Positions 31,671-40,802 of a DNA stretch of 64,000 bases are shown piece after piece (the first letter of the stretch is position 1; the number at the start of each line of letters is the position of its first letter). The notes beneath the pieces are model-generated. The model had not been told where the DNA came from, made no database searches, and saw only the letters and a program-made list of their open reading frames with translations. Source of the stretch: Ammoniphilus sp. YIM 78166 (lineage in GTDB: Bacteria; Bacillota; Bacilli; Aneurinibacillales; RAOX-1); assembly GCF_004522215.1 (NCBI RefSeq), contig NZ_SDLR01000002.1:868001-932000 (forward strand), given 5' to 3'. The translations under genes were made by a program, and so were the position numbers.

Positions 31671-32060
31671 GTGATTAAAAAGGTAGAACATGTAGCTCTG
31701 ATCGTGACCGACATGGATCATTCAATTTCTTATTACTCGAGCATGTTCGGTTTTACTCTTCGAACAAGGAGACAAAACCAAACTAGAGAAATGGCATTTT
31801 TAAAACATGACCAACAGCCTGGGTTCGAAGTTGAACTTATTCGAGATCTTGTTCAGCAAGATGGATATTCTGATAGAGGGATCGTTAACCACCTAGCTTT
31901 TACTGTTGAAGATATTGAAGTCGCTATTCAATTCTATAGAGAGAAAGGTATTATCTTTCATTCTGAAACGTATGACACCGCTAGTGATGGAACAAAAACC
32001 ATCTTTTTTTATGGGCCTAACCGAGAATTACTACAACTTGTAGAACGTAGTCTCAGTTAG
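31671..32060 (+). CDS. Glyoxalase/VOC-fold protein
   Basis: A single-domain VOC protein of 129 residues. It starts KVEHVALIVTDMDHSISYYSSMFGF and ends with FFYGPNRELLQLVER, giving a possible metal site of His and Glu as in glyoxalase I or methylmalonyl-CoA epimerase. GTG 31671 lies eight bases after TGGAGG; an in-frame ATG at 31656 overlaps that site. It is a single gene between two terminators. The substrate is not predictable. Confidence 0.82.
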   Translation: MIKKVEHVALIVTDMDHSISYYSSMFGFTLRTRRQNQTREMAFLKHDQQPGFEVELIRDLVQQDGYSDRGIVNHLAFTVEDIEVAIQFYREKGIIFHSETYDTASDGTKTIFFYGPNRELLQLVERSLS

Positions 32061-32087
32061 TGGAAGGCGGTTCAAATAAAAATGACG

Positions 32088-32120
32088 AAAAGGTAACCTT
32101 CAGAATGGTTACCTTTTTTC
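32088..32120 (+). terminator. Rho-independent terminator
   Basis: AAAAGGTAACC (32088-32098) pairs with GGTTACCTTTT (32107-32117), followed by more T. Its core resembles the terminator at 13350-13381. Confidence 0.85.
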
Positions 32121-32143
32121 ATAATAGGAAGTAGGGAGATTAG

Positions 32144-32791
32144 GTGAGAATTTACTTTTACTTAATTGGGATCATGTTGCTTACATTTGGAATTACTTGT
32201 ACGATTTATTCTCAGTTAGGAGCTTCACCAATGCCCGCATTACTAGTGGGATTACAGCAAACGTTTGGGTTGACGGTTGGGAGCTGGGAGTTCATTATAG
32301 GAGCTATCTTTGTAATTATCATTGCGATTGTTCGTAGAAATCGACTAGATATTCTCGCGTTTTTAACTGCAATTCTCACGGGGGTAGGGATTGACATTTG
32401 GCTATATTTGATAAGTCTAGTATTTATTCCAGATCAGTGGTTGGGGAAGATAGCGTACCTTGCTATGGGGGTAATATTTATTGCGTCCGGAGTCTCGATT
32501 TATTTACAAGCAAAATTCTCCCCTACACCTCCAGATGGCATGCAGATCCTCATTGAAGAATATTTTAAAATTAAAGTAAGTACAGCTAGAACGGTTTTTT
32601 CAGCTTTCATTGTCACTGGAGCGTTTTTTCTCGATGGGCCGATTGGGATCGGAACAATTATTATGGTCTTTACGTTAGGACCTATTATCGGGTTTCTCTA
32701 CCCTATTTTTCAGAAGTATTTTATGATGTTAAGTGGCTATCCGACCGTGAAGGTGTTGGACCAACAGGAGGCAAAAAACAAGACAATATAG
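32144..32791 (+). CDS. YczE/YitT-like integral membrane protein
   Basis: A 215-residue membrane protein with about five hydrophobic helices. The pattern YFYLIGIMLLTFGITCTIYSQLGASP, GVSIYLQAKFSPTPPDGM and a late DGPIGIGTIIMVFTLGPIIG is that of the YczE/YyaS family, seen across Bacillota. The start is GTG 32144 behind GTAGGGAG. The function of the family is not established. It stands alone and ends against a convergent regulator gene. Confidence 0.8.
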   Translation: MRIYFYLIGIMLLTFGITCTIYSQLGASPMPALLVGLQQTFGLTVGSWEFIIGAIFVIIIAIVRRNRLDILAFLTAILTGVGIDIWLYLISLVFIPDQWLGKIAYLAMGVIFIASGVSIYLQAKFSPTPPDGMQILIEEYFKIKVSTARTVFSAFIVTGAFFLDGPIGIGTIIMVFTLGPIIGFLYPIFQKYFMMLSGYPTVKVLDQQEAKNKTI

Positions 32792-32826
32792 TAAGAGCCA
32801 AGAATATAAAATAGCTATAGAATTGA

Positions 32827-32885
32827 AAAGAGAGAATGATAAATCTAGGTATGGATTCTAGACAAAACACACTCTCTCTTTTTCT
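32827..32885. terminator. Terminator between convergent genes
   Basis: AAAGAGAGAATG (about 32827-32838) pairs with CACTCTCTCTTT (one mismatch) around a long loop, followed by T on the plus strand. It separates the YczE-like gene from the regulator on the other strand. Confidence 0.65.
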
Positions 32886-32888
32886 ATG

Positions 32889-34967
32889 TTACAACTTAAA
32901 AGTATCCCTTAAGTGACAGGCCAAATGAATTTTTAACATATCTTCAGGATTGTCAAAGCTTAATTCTAATCGTTCTTCAATTCTTTTTAATCGTTGGTAG
33001 AAGGTGTTGATATGAATGTTTAATTTCCTAGCCGTTTCGATAGCTGAATTATTGGATGAGATATAAAGCATAAGGGTTTTCTCCAAATCATGACTTTTCA
33101 CATTATCGGAACGTAGTCGTGAAAAGATCTCTTCCGTAAAATTCTTGATATCTTGAGCCGGATGGTTTAAAAAGAATCGATTAACACCGATGTCTTCATA
33201 TCGTATAAGACCTGGTTTATTCCTGCCGATTAAAAAGGAAATGGCTTTGTTCGCCTCATTATAACTCTTTACAATGTCTTCAATGTTTCGGTAGGGTGTG
33301 CCAATTCCTCCAAATAAGTTCTCCCTCTCCGTACTTTTCCATTCTATAATAATTTTTTCAAGGTTATAAACAAGGGTATTTACGAGAGTGAGTTCATCTA
33401 TGGAAATGAGAATGGTTATTTTATTATGAAAAGCATAAACGAGTCTATTAGTGTTCGAAAGTTCTTGATTTATTTTTGATAATAATCTTTGAATTCTTGC
33501 TTCTACTTTGTAAGGTTCGAATGAACCTGGAATCTCGCATAAAACAACAAAGGAATAGGAAGAAATTTTAAAGTTAAATTGATTCGCTGTTGAAATGATA
33601 TTTTCGTGAGTTGGCGTTTCAAGGAGTTGATTGAAATATTCATGTGCTTTTTTGTAATGGAGCTCAGTTAATGAGATTTTTTTTACGAGTTCTAGCGCAA
33701 GAACCGAAGCACTCTGTTCAATGCTGACAATGTCCATTTGACTATGCCGTTCAGAAAGTGTAGCAACCATGCAGCCGAATATGACACTTCCAACGACAAT
33801 GGGATAAAAGTAATATTCTTGATTCTGTATTTTAGTGAAAATGGGAGAACTTTGTTCCAGTGTAATAACCTCATTTAACATGTCAAAGGTTATGTTCTGT
33901 TGATGATTTCTCCCCCAGTAGACTTCATTATCGAATAAATCAACATAACCAATCGGCATATTGAGGATTCGGTTCGTCTCGTCAATAATCTTTTTCATCC
34001 CTTTATTTTTTAAGGAGAGTTGAGTTAAGGTATCGTGGACCTTGAGTCTTTGTTGCAAGAGTTGATTTTTTTCCTCTAATTCTGTGCTTAATTGCACAAC
34101 GGTTTCCAATCTTGTTTGGGCATCTTTATATAATTTGGCGTTGTTATAGGCAATGGCTACTTGGGAGGAAAAGCCTTGCAATAGCTTTACATCTTTTTCA
34201 GTAAAAAGGCCATTCTTGGAAAATTGGAGAACGGTCAATGTTCCTATGCATTCTTCTCCTAGAAGTACAGGTACAGTGATCAGCGCCTTTGCAATATCTT
34301 TTTGTTGAAGAAAGATAATATGTCCGCGAGAATCATTATCGGAAAAAATTTCTTCCCTTGAATGATATATTCTTGGCTTCCGGTCCGCAAATACCTTGCC
34401 GGAAATGTTTTCTCCAATTTTTGTTTTATATTGATAATACTCATCCTTCATTCCAACCAATGCACGTGGGACCAAAAGATTGGTCTTGGTATCATACAGC
34501 CTGAACACTCCGGCATCCCCGGCAGGGATAACCGTAAGGGCAATGCTGATAATTTTTTTTAAGAGTTCGTTAAGGTCAAGTGTGGAAGTGAGGGCTTGAA
34601 TGCTTTCAATCACTTTTTCTAGTTCATTATCGTTAGGTCTATTAATCTCCGTGTAATAAAAACCGGATAATAGTAGAGATAACTGATCGAAACTCTCTTG
34701 ATTCATGCTACTGAACTCAGCTAAAAAACAAATGATAATATAATAATCATCCTCAAATGGAATAACCATGTACGTTTTGTTCTCTTGGTTTAGGAGAGTA
34801 TAGTTGTTATTCCCAACTAATTTTAGTACCTGGGGAGGAAGTGAAATCGTGGATTCTGAGTTCGACAAACATAATTCCATTTCATCAGGTCTTCCCAACC
34901 AAACTTGGTAATGAGTTCCTGTAAATTTTTCATGAAGAAATGTTTGTATAGTTGTTAAATTCGGCAT
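32889..34967 (-). CDS. GAF-domain regulator with PucR/CdaR-type HTH
   Basis: A regulator of 692 residues. A GAF domain spans about residues 120-280 (TSTLDLNELLKKIISIAL, then SGKVFADRKPRIY, and TVPVLLGEECIGTLTV). A coiled-coil linker follows (TRLETVVQLSTELEEKNQLLQQRL), then a middle domain. The end is a PucR/CdaR helix-turn-helix (LYISSNNSAIETARKLNIHINTFYQRLKRIEERL). Start MPNLTT at 34967 is preferred because AAGGAGTG precedes it. It is divergent from the peptide-type ABC operon at 35.3 kb and probably activates it in response to a small molecule bound by GAF. It has no XylR_N domain, unlike the two regulators in region A. Confidence 0.85.
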   Translation of the reverse strand: MPNLTTIQTFLHEKFTGTHYQVWLGRPDEMELCLSNSESTISLPPQVLKLVGNNNYTLLNQENKTYMVIPFEDDYYIIICFLAEFSSMNQESFDQLSLLLSGFYYTEINRPNDNELEKVIESIQALTSTLDLNELLKKIISIALTVIPAGDAGVFRLYDTKTNLLVPRALVGMKDEYYQYKTKIGENISGKVFADRKPRIYHSREEIFSDNDSRGHIIFLQQKDIAKALITVPVLLGEECIGTLTVLQFSKNGLFTEKDVKLLQGFSSQVAIAYNNAKLYKDAQTRLETVVQLSTELEEKNQLLQQRLKVHDTLTQLSLKNKGMKKIIDETNRILNMPIGYVDLFDNEVYWGRNHQQNITFDMLNEVITLEQSSPIFTKIQNQEYYFYPIVVGSVIFGCMVATLSERHSQMDIVSIEQSASVLALELVKKISLTELHYKKAHEYFNQLLETPTHENIISTANQFNFKISSYSFVVLCEIPGSFEPYKVEARIQRLLSKINQELSNTNRLVYAFHNKITILISIDELTLVNTLVYNLEKIIIEWKSTERENLFGGIGTPYRNIEDIVKSYNEANKAISFLIGRNKPGLIRYEDIGVNRFFLNHPAQDIKNFTEEIFSRLRSDNVKSHDLEKTLMLYISSNNSAIETARKLNIHINTFYQRLKRIEERLELSFDNPEDMLKIHLACHLRDTFKL

Positions 34968-35299
34968 GCGGTTCACTCCTTGTATTGTAAAAAGGCACAT
35001 AATCATTATTAATTATTGTTAAGAACCTATATATTCTCTTACTCTTATAATAGTTTAAAATATTCAATGAGTCGAGAGGGTCCTTTTGTTCTTTAAATCA
35101 TGGAATGATTCGTGAATCTCTAACAATATAAAAACACGGCAATTCAAACTTCCGTGTTTTATTTTTTTCATGTAGGTTTATACATGAATGTTTGATAAAT
35201 TAGTTAACAAAATACATAGTGAATTGTTTGAATATGTATTATAGTTTGTTTATGTAAAAATTCCTAAAACTCATACAAAAAACGGAGGGGATTAACGAA
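34968..35299. other. Divergent intergenic region, regulator / ABC operon
   Basis: A+T-rich, no coding sequence seen. It holds the promoters of both flanking genes. TATAAT at 35046-35051 and TATTAT at 35237-35242 (plus strand) are candidate -10 boxes, but neither has a clear -35 box. A terminator-like hairpin lies between them at 35131-35160. Confidence 0.45.
35131..35168 (+). terminator. Terminator-like hairpin inside the divergent region
   Basis: AAAACACGG (35131-35139) pairs with CCGTGTTTT (35152-35160), followed by ATTTTTTT. There is no gene upstream on this strand, so it either ends a short RNA started near 35055 or attenuates transcription into the ABC operon. Confidence 0.5.
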
Positions 35300-36883
35300 A
35301 TGAATCGGACAAAGTTTTTGTTGACACTCAGCTTGATCTGTGTGATGGGTTTGATTGCTTTAGGGTGCAGTTCAGCATCGGAGTCTAGTCAATCAAATGG
35401 TGAGAGAGAAACTCAAGGGCAGGAGCTGAGTGATGAGATTAGAGTGGCGTATCCAACTCAACCACATACCCTTGATCCCCACATGACATCAAATGCCGTA
35501 ACAAAAGAAATTGGACGTCACATCTTTGAGACACTTGTAACTCTAAATTCTAAATATCAGCCTGTTCCCATGTTAGCGGAAAGGGTGGAGCAGAGCGAAG
35601 ATGGCAAGACCTATACGTTTCATTTGCGCAAAGGCATTAAATTTCATAATGGCAAGGAAATGACCGCAGAAGATGTTGTCACGTCAATGAACCGTTGGGT
35701 AGAGAAAAATACGGCGACTAAAGCGGTAATCGGCAATTCCAAATATGAGGTTCAGGACAATGATACTGTGGTACTCGCTCTTGATAATTCATCAATGGAT
35801 CTTCTGTTACTTATGGGTTCACCTAAACAATTTGCTGCAATCATGCCAAAGGAACTTATCGAATCAGCAGATGCTAAGGGGGTCACAGAAGTTATTGGTA
35901 CAGGCCCTTATCAATTCGTGGAATGGAAGCAAGATCAGCATGTGTTGCTTACCCGATATGATAACTATCAGCCGGTTGAATCTTCGCCTGATGGGTTAGC
36001 AGGAAAGAAGGAAGCTTTCATAAAAGATATTCGGTTCTCTTTCGTATCCGACCTATCCACTCGGGAGATTGGGCTTCAATCCGGTGAATATGATATCGCC
36101 ACTCAGTTGCAGCCAGATAGCTACGATAACCTAAAATCTGATGCGAACCTTCGAACGTTCCCGGTTTTAACGACAAGCGTGAATGTTATGTTCAATAAAA
36201 AGGCCGGTTTATTTACCGATTTAAAGATGAGACAGGCGGTTAACGCAGCATTGGACATTGATAGTTTGTTTCAGGCGAATCCTGGCATTTCTGAGTTTTA
36301 CCGAATTGATCCCGCTTACATGTTTAAAGAGCAAGAGGATTGGTACATTCAGGACACCCTAGGCCAATTCAATCAAAAGGATCCAGAGAAAGCAAAACAG
36401 TTGCTGGCTGAGGCAGGATACCAAGGAGAAGAGATTCGATTATTAACAACCCGGGACTATTCCTATTCCTATGACCATGCAGTTGTCATTAAGGATCAGT
36501 TGGAAAAGTTAGGCATGAAGGTGAAGTTGGAGGTATATGATTGGCCAACCTTGACGGATCTGCGCACAAAGCCGGACAAATACGACATGCTTATGGGTGG
36601 ATACACACTGGTACCGACCCCTTCACAGGTATCCATCCTAAGTCCCGATTACTATGGATGGACTAATGACGAGAAAATGGCCCAAGTGTTAACCGAAATG
36701 ACGTCTTCGGCTTCAATGGATGAATTTAAGAAGAAATGGCAAGAACTGCAGCAAGCCTCCTGGGACTACTTGCCTATGCTTAAACTGGGAGATATGTACA
36801 CCTTAAGTGCGACAACTTCCAAAGTAGAGGGATATAAGGAGTTTGAGGGAGTCCGATTGTGGAACGTCAAGGTATATAAGTAA
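35300..36883 (+). CDS. ABC transporter substrate-binding lipoprotein (family 5, peptide/opine type)
   Basis: A 527-residue family 5 solute-binding protein (OppA/DppA/NikA fold). The signal ends in the lipobox ALGC. The mature part shows AYPTQPHTLDPHMTSN, the YTFHLRKGIKFHNGKEMTAEDVV signature near residue 110, GTGPYQFVEW and EKAKQLLAEAGY. It captures a peptide, opine or similar amide compound for the permeases encoded next. ATG 35300 follows ACGGAGGGG. The M20 hydrolases at the end of the operon suggest a ligand with an amide bond. Confidence 0.9.
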   Translation: MNRTKFLLTLSLICVMGLIALGCSSASESSQSNGERETQGQELSDEIRVAYPTQPHTLDPHMTSNAVTKEIGRHIFETLVTLNSKYQPVPMLAERVEQSEDGKTYTFHLRKGIKFHNGKEMTAEDVVTSMNRWVEKNTATKAVIGNSKYEVQDNDTVVLALDNSSMDLLLLMGSPKQFAAIMPKELIESADAKGVTEVIGTGPYQFVEWKQDQHVLLTRYDNYQPVESSPDGLAGKKEAFIKDIRFSFVSDLSTREIGLQSGEYDIATQLQPDSYDNLKSDANLRTFPVLTTSVNVMFNKKAGLFTDLKMRQAVNAALDIDSLFQANPGISEFYRIDPAYMFKEQEDWYIQDTLGQFNQKDPEKAKQLLAEAGYQGEEIRLLTTRDYSYSYDHAVVIKDQLEKLGMKVKLEVYDWPTLTDLRTKPDKYDMLMGGYTLVPTPSQVSILSPDYYGWTNDEKMAQVLTEMTSSASMDEFKKKWQELQQASWDYLPMLKLGDMYTLSATTSKVEGYKEFEGVRLWNVKVYK

Positions 36884-36908
36884 GATCTCAAAGGAAGGAG
36901 GACACGAC

Positions 36909-37856
36909 TTGAAGGCATATATAGTAAAACGAATATTGTCCTTACTACCCGTGCTGTTCGTCGTATCGACATTTGTTTTTCTTATTATTCACATCACGCC
37001 CGGAGATCCTGCAGCTGTTATGCTTGGCGATGAAGCTACGCCACAGGAAGTTCAAGCACTACGTGAAGAAATGGGTCTAAATGAGCCAATCTACAAGCAA
37101 TATGCTCATTGGGTCGGCAATGTTCTACAAGGGGATTTAGGGTATTCATACTATATGAAGGAGTCGGTTTCTCAGGCGATTTTTAATCGCCTGGGTCCGA
37201 CCCTCTCCTTAGCTATCTTTTCACAAATACTAGCCATTGTTATAGCTATTCCCATTGGTATTGTAGCGGCACAAAAGCGTGGATCCATCACCGATCAATC
37301 CCTCATGAGCGTGTCTTTGCTCGGGCTATCCATACCTAGTTTCTTATTAAGCTTGTTTCTTGTCCTCTTGTTTACCGTCACACTAAAATGGCTTCCGGTT
37401 GCCGGCTATAAGCCTTTAAGTGAAGGTTTATGGAACCATCTCAGATATCTGATCATTCCCGGCATAGCTCTTGGAGCTATTAATGCCGCTCTAATTTCTC
37501 GCATGACGCGTTCATCCATGTTGGAAGTACTGAATGCCAACTATATAAAAACCGCTCGTTCAAAAGGAGTAAAAGAGAGGGTCGTAATCTATCGACATGC
37601 GCTTAAAAATGCCTTTATTCCTATCCTTACCGTCATCGGCCAGACGTTTGCCAGCTTGGTTGCCGGCTCTGCTATTCTGGAAACCATTTTTAACATCCCA
37701 GGAATTGGTCAGTTAATTATCAACTCGGTGACAAATCGGGATTATGCCGTACTCCAGGGGGCGGTATTATTCGTAACAGTAACGTTCGTGTTCATCAATT
37801 TGATCATCGATCTGCTATATGCGGCCATTGATCCGAGAGTAAGATTAAACCGCTAG
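36909..37856 (+). CDS. ABC transporter permease (DppB/OppB type)
   Basis: A 315-residue permease with about six membrane helices. It starts KAYIVKRILSLLPVLFVVSTFVF and has the family segments ITPGDPA, a coupling loop around YIKTARSKGVKERVVIYRHALKNA, and GSAILETIFNIPGIG. TTG 36909 follows AAGGAGG (36895-36901); a longer frame from 36843 overlaps the binding-protein gene. It forms the channel with the DppC-like partner. Confidence 0.92.
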   Translation: MKAYIVKRILSLLPVLFVVSTFVFLIIHITPGDPAAVMLGDEATPQEVQALREEMGLNEPIYKQYAHWVGNVLQGDLGYSYYMKESVSQAIFNRLGPTLSLAIFSQILAIVIAIPIGIVAAQKRGSITDQSLMSVSLLGLSIPSFLLSLFLVLLFTVTLKWLPVAGYKPLSEGLWNHLRYLIIPGIALGAINAALISRMTRSSMLEVLNANYIKTARSKGVKERVVIYRHALKNAFIPILTVIGQTFASLVAGSAILETIFNIPGIGQLIINSVTNRDYAVLQGAVLFVTVTFVFINLIIDLLYAAIDPRVRLNR

Positions 37857-37872
37857 GAGAAAGGACTAAATT

Positions 37873-38772
37873 ATGGAAGTGATTGGTAGAACGGTGGAGA
37901 TGAACAGGGCCAAGAGTGATTTGAAAAGAGAACAGCGGCGGTTGATGATTCATCGTTTCTGGGCAAACAAGTCGATGGTAGTGGGGAGTGTCATTATTCT
38001 CCTCATTGTCTTGATGGCCGTATGCGCTCCACTAATTACAGCGTATGACCCATATCAAATGATTGTGGCCGATCGGTTGAAACCTCCGAGCATGGAGCAT
38101 CCGTTAGGCACGGATAACTTTGGTCGCGATCTCCTTAGCCGGATTATCTACGGTGCGCGGGTATCCATGGGGGTTGGGTTTTCGGTAGCATTGGCAACCT
38201 CTGTGATGGGATTGGTTATCGGTCTTTATGCGAGTTATTACCGTTTTCTTGACAATATCCTCATGCGAATCTGTGATGGTCTAATGGCTTTTCCAGGAAT
38301 CTTGTTATCGATTGCACTAATGGCGGCCCTCGGGGCTAATTTGACCAATGTGATTATTGCGTTGAGTATCGTATTCACGCCGGCGGTGGCACGGGCCGTC
38401 CGATCGGCAGCGTTGGTTGTCCGGGAGCAGACATACGTAGAGGCGATCAAGGCACAGGGAGCTTCGGATACCCGCATTCTTTGGCTGCATATTGCTCCTA
38501 ATACCTTATCGCCGCTGATTGTGCAGAGTACGTTTATTTTTGCCGAAGCGATTATTGTTGAGGCCGCATTAAGTTTTTTGGGAACGGGAATCCCAGCCCC
38601 AGATCCAAGCTGGGGGAACATTTTGTACGATGGAAAAGTAGTGATCATGAAGGCGTGGTGGATGACTGTATTTCCCGGAATAACGATGGTTCTGTCGGTT
38701 CTCGCCCTTAATTTGTTTGGTGATGGCCTAAGGGACTGGTTAGATCCCCATACCCAACAAGCAAAAAAATAA
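37873..38772 (+). CDS. ABC transporter permease (DppC/OppC type)
   Basis: A 299-residue second permease. It has the N-terminal DppC pattern (WANKSMVVGSVIILLIVLMAVCAP), the PPSMEHPLGTDNFGRDLLSRIIYGARVS signature at about 75-100, and the EAIKAQGASDTRILWLHIAPN coupling loop. It lies 16 bases after the first permease, behind AGGAGAAAGGA. Part of the same importer. Confidence 0.92.
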   Translation: MEVIGRTVEMNRAKSDLKREQRRLMIHRFWANKSMVVGSVIILLIVLMAVCAPLITAYDPYQMIVADRLKPPSMEHPLGTDNFGRDLLSRIIYGARVSMGVGFSVALATSVMGLVIGLYASYYRFLDNILMRICDGLMAFPGILLSIALMAALGANLTNVIIALSIVFTPAVARAVRSAALVVREQTYVEAIKAQGASDTRILWLHIAPNTLSPLIVQSTFIFAEAIIVEAALSFLGTGIPAPDPSWGNILYDGKVVIMKAWWMTVFPGITMVLSVLALNLFGDGLRDWLDPHTQQAKK

Positions 38773-38792
38773 CAGAGTGAGGGGAGAAGATC

Positions 38793-39803
38793 ATGCAAAG
38801 CCAAAGTCTGTTGGAGGTAAAAAAGTTAAAGACTCATTTTCAAACGGAACGAGGAAGGGTTACGGCGGTGGATGGGGTTTCGTTTCAAATCTATGAAGGT
38901 GAGATCCTTGGAATTGTAGGGGAATCAGGCTGTGGTAAGAGCGTGACCTCCCAATCGATCCTGCGGTTATTAGACGAAAAGCGAACCACCAAGTATGAAG
39001 GAGAAATTCTTTATAAGGGACAGGACTTATTAAAGGCATCTTCATCTCAGATGCAGGCCATACGAGGCAATGAGATCTCTATGATTTTTCAGGATCCGCT
39101 TAGTTCCCTCAATCCGGTTTATACGATTGGTCAGCAAATTACCGAAGCGATTCTTTTGCACCAAAAGATTTCCAAGAAAGAAGCGAGGGAAAAGGCGATT
39201 GAGATGATCAGGCTCACCGGGATACCATCGGCGGAGAAGCGGGTAGATGAATATCCCCACCAGTTGTCGGGCGGAATGAGGCAACGCGCGATGATTGCAA
39301 TGGCTTTGGCTTGTCGTCCTAAACTGCTAATCGCCGATGAACCCACTACGGCGCTTGATGTAACAATCCAAGCACAAATTATGGATATGATTTTGGAGTT
39401 CAATAAAGAATTGAACATGGGCGTGATGCTCATTACGCATGACCTAGGTGTCGTTGCAGAAGTCTGTACGCGCGTGGTTGTCATGTATCTTGGGCAAATT
39501 GTGGAAGAATCTGACGTGGACAGCCTGTTTTCCCAACCACTGCATCCCTATACTCAAGGACTCATGCAATCGATTCCGCATATCGACGGTGATCGGTCCA
39601 AGCCGTTGTTCGTCATTGAAGGCTCAGTGCCCTCCCTTCACCAAATACCGAAAGGATGCCGGTTCGCTTCTCGGTGCCCTTATGCTAATACCCAATGCCA
39701 CGAGGAGATGCCCGAGCTCATAAATCACGGAGATAATCGGAAGGTTCGCTGCTGGCATGCGGAAAAAGTAACGCAAAAAGGGGAGAGAATGCATGTCAGC
39801 TAA
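38793..39803 (+). CDS. ABC transporter ATP-binding protein (DppD/OppD type)
   Basis: A 336-residue ATPase. Walker A GESGCGKS near residue 45, Q-loop FQDPLSSLNPV, signature LSGGMRQR, Walker B LLIADEPTTALD, and the C-terminal oligopeptide-transporter extension with its cysteine cluster (KGCRFASRCPYANTQC), which in OppD/DppD-type proteins can hold an iron-sulfur cluster. It powers import together with the DppF-type ATPase, whose gene overlaps its end by 11 bases. Confidence 0.93.
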   Translation: MQSQSLLEVKKLKTHFQTERGRVTAVDGVSFQIYEGEILGIVGESGCGKSVTSQSILRLLDEKRTTKYEGEILYKGQDLLKASSSQMQAIRGNEISMIFQDPLSSLNPVYTIGQQITEAILLHQKISKKEAREKAIEMIRLTGIPSAEKRVDEYPHQLSGGMRQRAMIAMALACRPKLLIADEPTTALDVTIQAQIMDMILEFNKELNMGVMLITHDLGVVAEVCTRVVVMYLGQIVEESDVDSLFSQPLHPYTQGLMQSIPHIDGDRSKPLFVIEGSVPSLHQIPKGCRFASRCPYANTQCHEEMPELINHGDNRKVRCWHAEKVTQKGERMHVS

Positions 39804-40767
39804 TCCAACAAAAACGCTGCTGGAAGTAAAGAATATCCGGAAGTTTTTTCCGGTGAAGAATCCCCTGGGCAAGACCATTCAACAGGTAAAAGCAGTCAAT
39901 AACGTTTCCTTCCAGTTGTTTGAAGGCGAAACCTTCGGCCTCGTTGGGGAATCCGGGTGCGGAAAAAGTACGTTAGGACGGACCATCATGAGATTAATAG
40001 AGCCTACCGGAGGGGAAGTGCTGTACAAGGACCAGAATCTATTAAACATTTCAGAAAGAGAAATGCGAAGGATGAGAAAGGATCTCCAAATGGTATTCCA
40101 GGATCCTTATTCCTCTCTTAACCCTAGAAAAAGAATCGGGGCCATTTTGGAGGAAGCTCTGATCATTCATGGAATGGGAGATCATTCGGAACGGACGGAT
40201 AAGGTGATGGAGATGCTCCATACAGTCGGGATGCAGCCAGACAGCTATTACCGTTATCCCCATGAGTTTTCGGGAGGCCAGAGACAGCGGATTGGCATTG
40301 CGAGAGCACTTATACTGAATCCGAAGCTGCTCATTTGTGATGAGCCAGTTTCAGCTTTGGACGTATCGATCCAATCGCAAATCATTAATTTAATGAAGCA
40401 ACTGCAAAGTGAATTCCATCTGACGATTCTTTTCATTGCCCATGATATCAGCGTGGTACGGCACATTTCGGACCGAATCGGGGTGATGTATTTAGGGCAA
40501 ATGGTGGAGCAAGCCCCTACGGATCGATTGTTCGAAGAGCCCTTGCATCCTTATACGAAAGCGTTGCTCTCTGCTGTTCCTTTGCCTAATCCCAAATTAA
40601 AGAGGGAGCGAATTATTCTGAAGGGCGATTTACCTTCGCCTATGAATCCCCCTTTAGGTTGCTCTTTTCATACCCGCTGTCCTTTCACAATGGAGATTTG
40701 TAAGAAAGAGCCTCCCCAAGTTCAAGAAATATCGCAAGACCATTGGGTAGCTTGTCATCTCTATTAA
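39793..40767 (+). CDS. ABC transporter ATP-binding protein (DppF/OppF type)
   Basis: A 324-residue ATPase with Walker [10 protein letters not shown]-loop [11 protein letters not shown], signature FSGGQRQR, Walker [13 protein letters not shown], and the C-terminal CSFHTRCPF...C extension. It overlaps the DppD-type gene by 11 bases (translational coupling) and ends 35 bases before the CapA-like gene. It completes a five-gene importer. Confidence 0.93.
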   Translation: MSANPTKTLLEVKNIRKFFPVKNPLGKTIQQVKAVNNVSFQLFEGETFGLVGESGCGKSTLGRTIMRLIEPTGGEVLYKDQNLLNISEREMRRMRKDLQMVFQDPYSSLNPRKRIGAILEEALIIHGMGDHSERTDKVMEMLHTVGMQPDSYYRYPHEFSGGQRQRIGIARALILNPKLLICDEPVSALDVSIQSQIINLMKQLQSEFHLTILFIAHDISVVRHISDRIGVMYLGQMVEQAPTDRLFEEPLHPYTKALLSAVPLPNPKLKRERIILKGDLPSPMNPPLGCSFHTRCPFTMEICKKEPPQVQEISQDHWVACHLY

Positions 40768-40802
40768 CGAAATTGGAGTTGCATGGAGGTGGTGGTATAA
40801 GC

